From: Moringa oleifera
Lineage: Eukaryota > Streptophyta > Magnoliopsida > Brassicales > Moringaceae
DNA: 64,000 bases
Direction: 5' to 3'
Assembly (NCBI GenBank): GCA_021397835.1
Contig: JAJFZO010000049.1
Coordinates: 5,213,001 to 5,277,000, forward strand
Of this stretch, positions 29,635 through 39,954 are shown one piece after another. Below the pieces are notes generated by a model. The model did not search any database. It was given only the letters and a program-made list of their open reading frames with translations, and was not told where the DNA came from. Within the stretch, counting starts at the first letter, position 1; every line of letters starts with the position of its first letter. A program made the translations under genes and the position numbers.

Positions 29635-31422
29635 TCAGTTTTCAGCAGCTCTGAAGATAGTTAGAAGCGAGAGGAAGAGGTTAATAATATCCAAATAAAG
29701 AGCTACTGCAGCCCAAATATACTCATCATATCTGTAACGCTTGATCAGGTTGTCTGTGTCGTATACAATGAAACCACAGAATATGATTGATGCCAAAGCC
29801 CCATATATCATCACAGAGATCTTACCCAATGGGAAGAGAATCTGCAGCCATAAATGAATCCACAACCCACCGTAAGAAAAAACACTAGCAAATACCAAAA
29901 CCAGCAGCCAAAGACAATGTTGACATACTACCAAAAAATAAAAATGCAGAGCAGCCAAAATACCTGGATCAAAACAAACACAAAGAGAACGAGGACTGCA
30001 CCAAACAAGAAGGGCCCCAAGAATGAGAAATCATAGCCTCTCCTGGCAGCCCAAAAAGTGTACAGAGTGAGACTCACCACCACAACGGTGGTCAAAATTA
30101 CAGATTCCAAGATGACCTTTCCTGTTGAACAAAAAGAAAATTGATATGTTCTGTTATGAAATTTAATAGTATTAAACTGAAAATAGATTCAAGCACTTCA
30201 ATAATCACATTCCACATACAAACCCAGCAAGTAACGTGCCAGAACAGAAGCTATGAAGCAAAAAGAAAATAAAGAGATGCCATAGCAAATTCTCTTGACA
30301 TTTCTGGCCAGTGTGAATGATAACCCAGACAATATAAAAAAGAAAACCCATTAAATTGCCTTCTAGTTCTCAATGTTCCTGGTTTTTTATTGGTTTTCTT
30401 GACATAAATACAGACCCTACTATATAAATTCCATACGAAATCCAAGTTACATGTGAGGGGAAAGAAGTCTCTACGGGGCATATTCAGTTTGATACATTAG
30501 GGCCTTTTACTACCCAAAGGCCACAACCTATGTTCTATGGGATAGCTTGAGATAGACCAAGTTAACATAAACAATGTGACCACTGAGTTACCTGTAGAAT
30601 TGCTTGAAAAAGGAAGGCACCCATTTCTAAGTAATCTCCTCCTTTAGCAGCATACTTCTCTGAGAAGTAAGCAAAGGTTTAAAATCCCCATAGCTCCAGA
30701 AATTATTTTGTCTTGACACTTAAACCAAATCATGGTTCAAACAATAGATAACTGTAATTGGGAGGATGCCAATCACATTCTCAATCCAAAAATAGCTTTA
30801 CTGTTGTTTACAAAAAAATTCCATAAAAAGACAATAGTAGAACACTCATAAACAATCCAGCAACTTAGATTGTAGTGATTCAACTGATATAGAGAAAGTT
30901 AATGTAAGATTTAAAGGGAAAAGAAATAAACATCAAACTAAAGCTTACCGCTTGTAAAAGCACACGTCAACCCAACCGCAAAAGCAAGAGAGATAGTAAA
31001 AACCCCGAGTAGCAAATAGTTTACAGGATGCTTCTGGTGGTAGTAGTACAACGGACACAATACTAGGAGCAATCCAACAGAACAGAATCAACGACCGTAA
31101 TAGAGGGAACATAAAAGAAAACAACAAACATATATACATACATATATATTTATATCAAAGAGGAAAACATACCAATGAAGGGCATGATTATAAGAACTAT
31201 GTAAAGAGCCAACCCGGCGCCGCTGCTAACGAAGAAGCGCGCAATCGGATGGACGGTAACGACCGTTGCTGCCACCGCAATAGTGACCAGCAACTGGATG
31301 GCAAGAATGGAATAGATTTTGCGAATAAAGGCCCACCGGAGCTCGGGGCTCTCCAGCATCATCGGGTACAGAGGCCGGGCTCCCGTCTCCAGATCATTCT
31401 TCCGGGGCGGTATGGTCCACAT
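29635..31422 (-). CDS. BIL4: BI-1-like / LIFEGUARD multipass membrane protein
   Basis: TMBIM/Bax-inhibitor-1 superfamily protein; plant LIFEGUARD proteins sit in endomembranes and modulate cell death and defence, and BIL4 acts in brassinosteroid signalling (family knowledge). Four exons on the minus strand: 31173-31422, 30949-31062, 29964-30121, 29635-29841, giving 242 residues, the typical length. The ATG at 31420-31422 gives the plant start MWTIPPRKNDLE. About seven hydrophobic helices are visible, among them IYSILAIQLLVTIAVAATVV, YIVLIIMPFI, YLLLGVFTISLAFAVGLT, VILTTVVVVSLTLYTFWAA and FLFGAVLVLFVFVLI. The family-typical end FIVYDTDNLIKRY and YLDIINLFLSLLTI is intact, including the conserved acidic residues. 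The Arabidopsis neighbour of FKD1 is BIL4 (At3g63310, from memory), which supports the symbol. Confidence 0.95.
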
Positions 31423-32199
31423 CTCCACGAATTAAGACAGTATTAGCCTTTGAAAGCCGACACTATTGGTGCAAAGCGACGGAAAATAGAAGAAACTGAA
31501 AGCAATATTCCTTTCTTAGGGTTCGGTTTTCGCTTGGAAGGGTTGAGAGAGTGAGACTGGTGGTTGCTCTAATAAGAACGCTGGCTTGGAAGGGATGAGA
31601 AAGTTCGTGATGCGTCGCGCGTTTGCTGTGCTCATTAGAAGATGCAGGGGAGTACACGTGGCAAGCCCAGAGGCCTTCTAGATCTTTCTGGGCTCTCTGC
31701 TTTGTGGTGAAGCAACGTCTCAAAATTCAAAACAAGGAAAAAAAAACAAAGACAAACAAGCAGACATATTTGGTCAGTTTTTAATGGAAAATTAATTATT
31801 TTTTTATTTTCTTCGTCAAAGAATGGCGATTTAGTAATTTTAATTAATGGAGAATATTAGAATACATGAATTTTCCAGTGAGGGCATGTGCAGAGATGGA
31901 TAAAGTTCTCTTCTAAGCAAACCCTTTGGTTGTTTCTGGTCCGCCTCCTAGGATTGTAGAGTCTGCTAGCCAACTTGGATTTGAGCACTATAATTATAAA
32001 TTTACTTTAATTTAAATGTTACATAAATATATATAAAAAATTAAATTTTTTAAAATTTTAGTTTTAATTTTATCACTTAATTTTTTAAATTAATTATTTT
32101 GAATTTTAATTTAATTTTTATTTAAAAATTATAAAAAAAATTAATAATAATATTATTATTATAATATCTCAATAATAACTTAAATAAATTTTATATTTT

Positions 32200-32760
32200 A
32201 TTTTAACTTCATCCTTTAAATGTAAAGATAAATATCATTTAAAACTTTAAATTTTATCATTTTTTAAATTAAATTTTTACTTTTAAAATGTATCCAAACA
32301 AACATTACTATTTTAATTTTGTCTAAATTAAATTTATTAAAAATTTAAATATTAAAAATATTTAAATTAAAGATATTTTACAGTAAATTTTGACTTATAA
32401 TTTTTTATTGATATAATAAAATATTTAAACTATCATCATAAAAAGTTTAAAATTTTTTAAGTATTAAATTTTTTTAAAAAATATACTATCAAAAAATAAC
32501 TGATTAGTTAAAAATTTAAATTTGAGAGAAAAATCGAAATAAAGTACAAGATCTATTTAAGTAATTTTAGTTATTTTTCATAATAAAAAATTATTAATTT
32601 TTTTATAATTTTTTTGAGTCAATATTTAATTCGGATAAAATCAGTAAATTATGGTTTGTTTGGATACATTTTGAAAGTTTGAATTTGATTGAAGAGAGAG
32701 AGTGAAATTCAAGATTTTAAATAATATTTACCTTAAATTTTTAATTAATTTTAAATTTAC
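32200..32760. repeat. AT-rich fold-back element, copy 4 (probable)
   Basis: Shares the internal words of the other copies (GTCTAAATTAAATTTATTAAA, then a TATCATCATAAAAAGTTTAAA-type centre) and ends at a TATTTACCTTAAATTTT motif (about 32725-32740) next to a GAGAGAGAGTGAAATTC segment that resembles the border at 50060-50110. The arms are diverged and the boundaries are uncertain. Confidence 0.45.
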
Positions 32761-34039
32761 AAAGTATTTTTTATATATTTTTATTTTCAAAAGTTTTAAC
32801 TGTTTAAATTGATTTAAATGAAAATTTGAATATAAAATTAAAAAACTTGAAAGAATTAAATTTAAATTTAAATTTAAATTCATGTAGAGTTTAGAATATT
32901 CTTATATTTATTTTAAAATTTTTAATATTTAAAAATTAATTATACAATTTAACTAAAGTATTTTGGCCTGACTGTATGTTGTCTTGGCCAATTCAAAGTA
33001 TGAAAGGAAGAACTTATGCAAAGCCAATAATGTATTATAGATAGTCCCAATCAAATGAATTTTGGCACTTTGGGAGTGCCAAGAACATTTGATTGTTTAA
33101 AATATTAAATTAAGTTATTATGAAAGTTGCTCAATAATATAGTTCTTTTTTTTTTGTCTTTTTTTAACAAATTAAGAACTATATTTTGATAAATAATTTC
33201 AAGCAATGACAATCAATTTTTTTTTTTTTTGAGGATTAATAAATATGTGGTCATCTTTCTACCAAATTCGACTTATAATATTAGCCAGTTGCAGTCGGTA
33301 CATGATTTCTTATTGTTATGAAGACGTACATGCGTAAATGTTTTTATATTTATCTTTCTCGTAAGAAGCCTTTTTAGGATTTTGATTAAAATTTTTATGT
33401 TGATGTAAATTACATTGATATTTTGATTTATATATCTATTAAAATAATATATTTTAATTAAAACTTATGAGTTAATTTTTATGTAAATTTATACGTAATA
33501 ATATTATGAGTTTAACATACTTGAGATAAAATTAATTTTAATTTTAACCTATATTTAAAATAACATGAGGTTAAAATGAAAACACAATGTAATATTTGAT
33601 ACAAATATGAAATAAAACATCTATAAATTAATATTTAAAAAATTAATAACTTTTATAATCATATAGTAATCTTTTACTATGTCAACTTAGCCTAATAAAT
33701 TTAATTAATAATTTTGATAAATTAATAAGATAATACATTTTTAAAGAATCTTTTATGCAACTCTGCCGTATCACTCATGTCATAAACTATTAATTCTTTA
33801 ATATTATAAACATAATTGACAACGAGATACGATTGCATTGTAATTTTTTAATTGAATTTTATCTTTAATTTTCGTGATTGCATTTTGAGATTGAATTCTC
33901 CAACTGCAACAAAAACTTAGGAACTCTTAATCCTTTTGGGTGCTTTATTTCGCATTATAAACTCCACGGTTATGGCGTTATTTAAGGATTCATTTGAACT
34001 TTTTAATGTTGTTCATCCATTAATTGATAGATTTTAATG

Positions 34040-34480
34040 TACATATTTTATAAAATTTTGATATTTATTTTATATTATTAATTAAATTTTTATATTTAAA
34101 ACGTGACAAATCAAATTTTAATCTATTAATTTGATCTAATTGAACTTTATTAAAAAGATCAAAAATTGAGATATCTAACTTGAAAATCTTATGCAATAAA
34201 TTTTGAATTAAATTTTTTATTAAATATAAAAATATATTTAAGTTATAATTATAAAAAATTTTAAATATTATGAAATATTATAATTATACAAATTTGAGAG
34301 ATAAACTTAAAATAGAGTGAAAATTTTATTTGATTTATTTTGAGATTTTTAATAATAAAAATACTTTTAATTTTTTATAGTTATTTAAGATAAGTTTAAT
34401 TTAAATCAAATTGATAAGTAAAAGTTTTATTTATTATTTTTTAATATAAAAATTTGATTAATAATATGATATCAACATTA
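34040..34480. repeat. AT-rich fold-back element, copy 5
   Basis: Left arm (about 34060-34200): TTATATTATTAATTAAATTT, a short spacer, then AATCAAATTTTAATCTATTA and a GAT-rich stretch. The reverse complement of the right arm (about 34380-34480) repeats this order, ending in a TTGATTTAAATTAAACTT-type segment. Arms are collinear and inverted around a centre near 34270. Confidence 0.55.
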
Positions 34481-34669
34481 AGTGTTATATAACCTTTGAC
34501 CTAAATTCATATAATGTAAAATTCATTTATTTATAAAAAATTTATTATAAATTATTATAATGAATCGATAATATATACAATTATATAATTTTTTATTTAA
34601 TTTTTTAAAAATTAATAACAAAAGTTTAAAATAAGGCCAATAGTTAAGAAGTGACACTAAATAATAAAT

Positions 34670-34845
34670 AAAACTTCAATATTTATTTTATATTATTAAA
34701 TAATTTTTAATATTTAATAATAAAAATATTTTAATCTTTTATAATTAAAATTTAATTTAAATCAAATTAATAAATAAAATTTTATTTATTATTTTTTATA
34801 CATTAAATTTTATTTAAGAATATAAAATAAATATTAAAAATTTAT
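34670..34845. repeat. Short fold-back element, copy 6 (about 175 bp)
   Basis: Near-palindromic AT-rich unit: it opens with CAATATTTATTTTATATTAT and closes with ATATAAAATAAATATTAAAA, the reverse complement apart from a few bases. It reads as a compact deletion derivative of the longer fold-back copies nearby. Confidence 0.55.
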
Positions 34846-34963
34846 ATAACATTTATTCAATTAACAACACTTAAATCACTTTTTATTTTTATAACTCTGC
34901 AAATTTACTTTTATCAAAGAAAATTCACAATAAACTTCCCCTTTTTCTGCACTCACAAGCCAT

Positions 34964-35123
34964 TCTCTCTCTCTCTCTCTCTCCCTCTACATTGTTCTTT
35001 TGACTGCTTTGTTGATCTGATTCACTCACCATGTCGACGGATATCTTCATGTTCTTCAAGAACCAACAATTCTCATTTCGGTATTCGTTGAATGAGGATT
35101 TAGAGGAAAGTCTAAGCAAAGAG
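34964..35123 (+). other. Orphan first-exon-like segment with CT leader
   Basis: A CT microsatellite (34964-34984) is followed by a GC-balanced stretch and an ATG at 35031. A 31-codon open segment (MSTDIFMFFKNQQFSFRYSL, then an acidic stretch ending SLSKE) is followed by a possible donor gtttgg at 35124. This is the arrangement of a plant first coding exon, yet no matching downstream exon was recognised in the following 3.6 kb. It may be a fragment of a moved or decayed gene, or chance. I do not recognise the peptide. Confidence 0.3.
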
Positions 35124-35219
35124 GTTTGGTTTTCTCGCTCTTCTTCTTTTGTTTATCTAAAATCAATGGATCAAGCTTCGGTGATTGATTCCTTTTTCGT
35201 CGTATTATCATCACTCTAA

Positions 35220-38200
35220 AATTCTAATCTAATCTTCTCTCTCTTAGTGTTGATTTCTCGGTGTAATTCATCAATTTAAGAGAATGTCTTTTGTCTTCGC
35301 TCCTCCCTTGTGACGTGGAAATTTTTCAAAATTCTTCCCAAAGTAGTAGTTGCTTTTGTTGGACAAATTTTGTTTCAATTGAATTTAAGAAATTTTGGGG
35401 ATTTTGAAGCTTGAATTTGAGATTTACTATTTGATAACAAGAGCGAAAATCTTCAGTTTCCTTTCAATTGATCCGGGAGTAATAATCCCAACTTTGGAGT
35501 TGATGGATCAGTATGTTCAAATTTCAAATTCTTGGGTGCTTTCCAAAAGTTTCCGGTTTCTTTTTCTTTTTACAGTGAGATAATATTTACTTTAATGATA
35601 AACTAGTGGAATTTTTAGAAAATTGAAATAAAAATTTTATATATTTTTTTAATGTTTATAGTTTAATTTTTTATTTTTAAACATTCAAAATTTAATTAAT
35701 AAATCGAAGTAAATATCAAAATTTTATAAAATTTTTACCTTAAAAAATTAAAAAAATATCACAGTAATTTTCAAAACTCTGAAAAGTAGTTCAATAAAGT
35801 TAGGTGAGCTCTTCTAATTCAGCTAATCAGATCTAAGCTTGTAATAAGGTTACACTTGACTTTTAACTTTGTTAGGCATTATTAATGTAATTTTAGTCAG
35901 TATCAATGCCAGCTTTCTCAAACGTTTTTGTAACGGGCATTTCCAAGCTCTACATATTTTTCAGTGTACGAAAAATCAATATTTTATATAATAATTAATT
36001 AAATAAACTATTATCACTTGGATTAAATTTTTCTAAAAAAAGTCAAAAGTTCCAATTACCTTAACAAAAGGGTGGCTCCCTTCAACAATTAAAATTGTTT
36101 GGCTAAATCATATTATCTTGAAGTTCAAACATATAATTAATTAAGGGTGATTAACATTTTGATACTTACCAGTATGAACCTCATCTACAAGCAATCAAGG
36201 TTCAATCTTTTTTCTTTTAGCTAAAAGATGAGTCTGTTAAATGACATTCAACATCATAAAGTATAATTCAATATTATGAATGTAAAAAATTTTAAAGCAT
36301 CAATTAAGAGTCTTGCATATTAGGAATTCTAGAACGAGATCTTCTCAATCACTAAAAATACTAATTCGAAAAAAAAAAAAAACTTAAGTGACAAAATAAT
36401 AACTTAAAATTTTAAAAAAGCTTAAATTGACAGAAATCTTTAAAAAATGAAGATAAACTTAATGAGGTCAAGATTTAAAACAAAAAAAAAAGTTCTCAAA
36501 CATCATAAACTTTCGCTCTACATAAAAATGTCTTTGCATTATAAAAAGATCATTCAGAGTGTTTATGAGCCGTTAACGTATTTACAGCCTTCAAAAAATT
36601 TAGAGATTGAAGACTTTAATCTTGAAATATAAAGCCTCAAGTCTCCTCCTTCTAAAAGGATCAAAATATTCAATATTAAAACCTCGTTGATTTAGAAGTT
36701 TTAACAAATTATATTAGGATTTTATTTTTTATTAAAATCAGAGATTTAGAAAATTCAAAAAATTCAAAGATTAAAAATTCAAAATTAGGAGTACAAGAAA
36801 TCAAATCAAAAAATTCAACATTGAATTCCCTTTGATCTAGAAGCTTTAACAAATTACGTTACAATTGTTTTCTTCATGTTAAGCCTTAGTCCACAAGAAT
36901 CGCCTCATCAACATCAAATCATCCTTAGTTGCAATGACATCGAATTAAATGAGTGATTAGAGATTATACTTACAAAAAAAATATAAAAATTAGGATAAAT
37001 ATAAGAGAAAACTTTGAACTTCATTTTGATTCAATCATAATTTGGTTTAAATTATATATTATTTTAAATCAACTATAAAAATTAAAGGTATTTTTGTGAT
37101 TGAAATACTTAAAAAATAACTTAAATAATTTCTACGCTTTATTTAGAATTAACAATTCAAATTTGAATAATTTTGGACTTATAAATTATTTTTATAAATT
37201 TTATTTAGTGCTAAACAATATTTAATTTTTTTATGATAGTTTGAACTGTGTAAAATTTCAAACAAAAATTTATTTTTACAACATCTTTAATTTGAATATT
37301 TTTAATTTTTAAAATCTTTTATAAGATCTAAATTAAATAAAATTAAAAAATTAAATGTAAAGTTGATTTAAATTAAAATTCGAGATTAAAATTAAAAGAT
37401 GGATATAGTTCAAAGTTTTTTTTATATTTACCTTAAAAATTATAATTTGACATTCAATTTCGATCTTCAAGTTTTCAAACAACGAAATTCATGTATACAT
37501 GCTTTGATGCTTAAATTAATATTTAATATTTAAATAAATATTAAAAGTGTAATAAATGATACCCTTGATTGGCCTTTGAGAAAGATTTTTTAGTTTTAAC
37601 AAGGATCTCCATCTCCTTAATTTATAGGTACTTAATTTGGGTAAATTTTTTAATTTTTAGTGAATGATTACAATAATAAAGATCATGACCAGTTTATCAT
37701 TAAGTATGACATCATCAAAGTAAGAAAAAAAAAAAAAAGAATGAATGAAGCTGAGCTAACATGGGCTTGACTCTCCAAAACAGTCACAATTTTAAAAATG
37801 ATACGCATCACAGGGAGGAAACGGGCTTCCTCCATGTGATCCTTTTTCACGGATGATATCTGCCGCCAAATGGTCCCTTGTGTATCTTCTTACATGAGAT
37901 GAACGGCCACCAGGGATCTAGTGGGTTATTTGTACTATTGAAAACATTAACCACGTGTGTAAAATCTAAGATATTTTCGATTTGTCTGGTTGTATTCTCA
38001 GTATTGTTGAACCCCATGTTTAATGCTCAACTACACACATGTTAAACGTATGATACTTCTTTGTCATAATGTCTGTATTGTTGAACTTGTGTTTAAGGCG
38101 TCATCACATGTTACATCTCTATTATTGAAGGAAAAAAAACAAAAATCTTGGCCTTACATCTACATTAAAGACATGACCAACTACTTTTCCGGCCACTACA

Positions 38201-38800
38201 GGGAAGGTCCTGCCCCAAGAACTGGCCTAACTTGGTTGTGGCCTTTGCGTTTATGAACCCATATGCAACACATTTGCTATAGTGGTCATTTTTCTTATTC
38301 TGTCACACATTTTATATTTAAAAATAAATTAAATTTATTTTTAATTTAAAGTATAATTTATTGATTTGATTAATTATATTTTCTATTTTTATTTAACATA
38401 AATTAAATTTAAAAATAATTTTAAAATATGTTATGGTGATAGTTTTGATTTTTTTTTTTACAAATAAAAATTTGTTTCACAAAATTTTTGATTTAATTTT
38501 TTTAAAATTTAAATTTTAAAATAGTGTTTAAATTAAATAAAATTTATTTTAATTTATTTTTTTTATATTTACCTTCAATTACAATCATACATGAAACCAG
38601 TTCTCTAGCTGGTGTATAAATCACTTGATATCATCAATATGCTATCAATGTGTTTTACAACGTAAGAGATTTCATATTATGAATGTAAGATTTAACAGGA
38701 ATCTGTCATACTGTAACTTGAAAATGGATGATTTATTAAATTAAAGTATTCAAATTGGCATATAGAAAATGTGAAAAGATTTATTAACCCATTTAATCAG
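35220..38800. other. AT-rich intergenic DNA upstream of chlorophyllase
   Basis: 35.22-35.58 kb is transcript-like in composition but has no recognised coding sequence. The rest is AT-rich with fold-back-related segments (about 35610-35745, 37010-37440 and 38310-38580), each ending in a TTTACCTT motif. 37.75-38.25 kb is a less AT-rich patch with no recognised gene. Confidence 0.55.
37010..37440. repeat. AT-rich fold-back-related element, copy 7
   Basis: Carries the right-arm words of the family (TTTTACAACATCTTTAATTTG, then AAATTAAATAAAATT) and ends at TTTATATTTACCTTAAAAAT (about 37419-37438), the border seen near 8250, 32730 and 35737. Boundaries are approximate. Confidence 0.4.
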
Positions 38801-38812
38801 ACTTCGGTTTTC

Positions 38813-38819
38813 TATATAA
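38813..38819 (+). promoter_or_regulatory. CLH1: TATA box of the chlorophyllase gene
   Basis: TATATAA within TTTTCTATATAAGAGC, 71 bp upstream of the start codon. The leader would be short and purine-rich. Confidence 0.65.
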
Positions 38820-38889
38820 GAGCTAAGAAGTTGAGTGTCTAGTGGAAGATAAAGGTAGAGGTGGAGCATAAGAGGTGGACAGAGAATCA

Positions 38890-39954
38890 ATGGCATTGTT
38901 TGAATCCAAGCCTGCTATGGCAACGCTTTCTGTCTTCGACAAAGGACCTCACACTATTTCATCTCTAAATGTGAAGTCATCCTCAAACCCATCTTCTCCT
39001 CCCAAGCCGTTGTTAGTTTTCACACCAGTTACAGAAGGCTCGTACCCCGTCATCTTGTTCTTCCATGGCTTCTATCTCCGCAATCACTACTACTCTGACA
39101 TCCTGCAACACGTCTCCTCCCATGGCTACATCGTCGTGGCTCCTCAGGTATCCGATTCACCCATTTGTTTTAGATTGATGTTAATGCTCACAAGCAATTG
39201 TTACATAAATCTGGGTGTACATGTTGTAATTTCCCAGTTGTTTGAGCTGATGCCCCCAAGCGGACCTCAAGAAGTCTCCTCCGCCGGAGAGGTGGTGAAC
39301 TGGTTGCCGTCAGGCCTGCAAGGGCTGCTCCCTGAACACGTTGAAGCAAACATACGGAAGCTTGCTCTAGTTGGCCACAGCAGAGGCGGCAAGACAGCAT
39401 TTTCAGTAGCACTGGGATATGCCAGTACTTCCCTCACCTTCTCGGCACTAATAGGGATCGACCCAGTTGCTGGGCAAAACAGAAATATGCAAATAGAACC
39501 CATTATCCTCACCTACGAGCCTGAGTCTTTTGATCTGAACATCCCCGTCACGGTCATCGGCACCGGGTTGGGCGGCCAGAGAAACTGGCAGATACCGCCC
39601 TGTGCTCCGGATGGCGTGATACCACCCTGTGCTCCGGAAGGCGTGAACCACGAAGAGTTCTTCAATGAGAGCAAGCCTCCTCGCGCCCACTTTGTGACGG
39701 CACAGTACGGGCACATGGACATGTTAGACGACAACCTAGGGCACAATATAGTTGGGACGATAAGTGCTTGCATGTGCAAAAAGGGGAACGGTCCTAAGGA
39801 ACCGATGAGGAAATGCGTTGGCGGAATTGTGGTTGCGTTCTTGAAGTTTAGTTTGGAAGGTGAAGAAAGGGATTTCTTGAGCATCGTGAAGGACCCTTCC
39901 GTTGCTCCTGTGAAGCTTGATCCACCACCTGAGTTCACTCCATCGCAGAAGTAA
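38890..39954 (+). CDS. CLH1: Chlorophyllase (chlorophyll chlorophyllide-hydrolase), CLH1 type
   Basis: Alpha/beta-hydrolase that cleaves the phytol ester of chlorophyll to give chlorophyllide (family knowledge). Exons 38890-39147 and 39238-39954 give 324 residues. The ATG at 38890 follows an upstream in-frame stretch without ATG. Visible features: VILFFHGFYLRNHYYSDILQ (oxyanion region), the nucleophile motif GHSRGG with Ser134, Asp161 in ALIGIDPVAG, and His245 in AQYGHMDML, which complete a Ser-Asp-His triad; cysteines cluster near the C-terminus (ISACMC, MRKCVGG). There is no obvious cleavable chloroplast peptide. Two oddities: a 27-bp in-frame tandem duplication (39592-39645) repeats PPCAPxGV, and the 90-bp intron is open in frame, so its retention would insert 30 residues. 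The family call is secure; CLH1 rather than CLH2 is less so. Confidence 0.93.
   Translation: MALFESKPAMATLSVFDKGPHTISSLNVKSSSNPSSPPKPLLVFTPVTEGSYPVILFFHGFYLRNHYYSDILQHVSSHGYIVVAPQVSDSPICFRLMLMLTSNCYINLGVHVVISQLFELMPPSGPQEVSSAGEVVNWLPSGLQGLLPEHVEANIRKLALVGHSRGGKTAFSVALGYASTSLTFSALIGIDPVAGQNRNMQIEPIILTYEPESFDLNIPVTVIGTGLGGQRNWQIPPCAPDGVIPPCAPEGVNHEEFFNESKPPRAHFVTAQYGHMDMLDDNLGHNIVGTISACMCKKGNGPKEPMRKCVGGIVVAFLKFSLEGEERDFLSIVKDPSVAPVKLDPPPEFTPSQK
39592..39645 (+). repeat. 27-bp in-frame tandem duplication inside chlorophyllase
   Basis: The units 39592-39618 and 39619-39645 differ at only two positions and encode IPPCAPDGV and IPPCAPEGV (residues 205-222). Remembered chlorophyllases carry this segment once, so the second copy looks like a recent lineage-specific gain of nine residues between the catalytic Asp and His. 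Confidence 0.85.

Larger units (their letters stand above)
31450..34960. other. Upstream region of the LIFEGUARD gene and AT-rich intergenic DNA
   Basis: 31.43-31.74 kb is the GC-balanced 5' UTR and promoter of the LIFEGUARD gene. From 31.98 kb onwards the DNA is very AT-rich, with fold-back repeat copies at about 32200-32760, 34040-34480 and 34670-34845. No coding sequence was recognised. Confidence 0.6.

Noticed and set aside
38875..38889. In-frame extension of chlorophyllase starting at GTG
   Set aside because: Eukaryotic start; the first ATG at 38890 sits 71 bp after a TATA box and gives the usual length.
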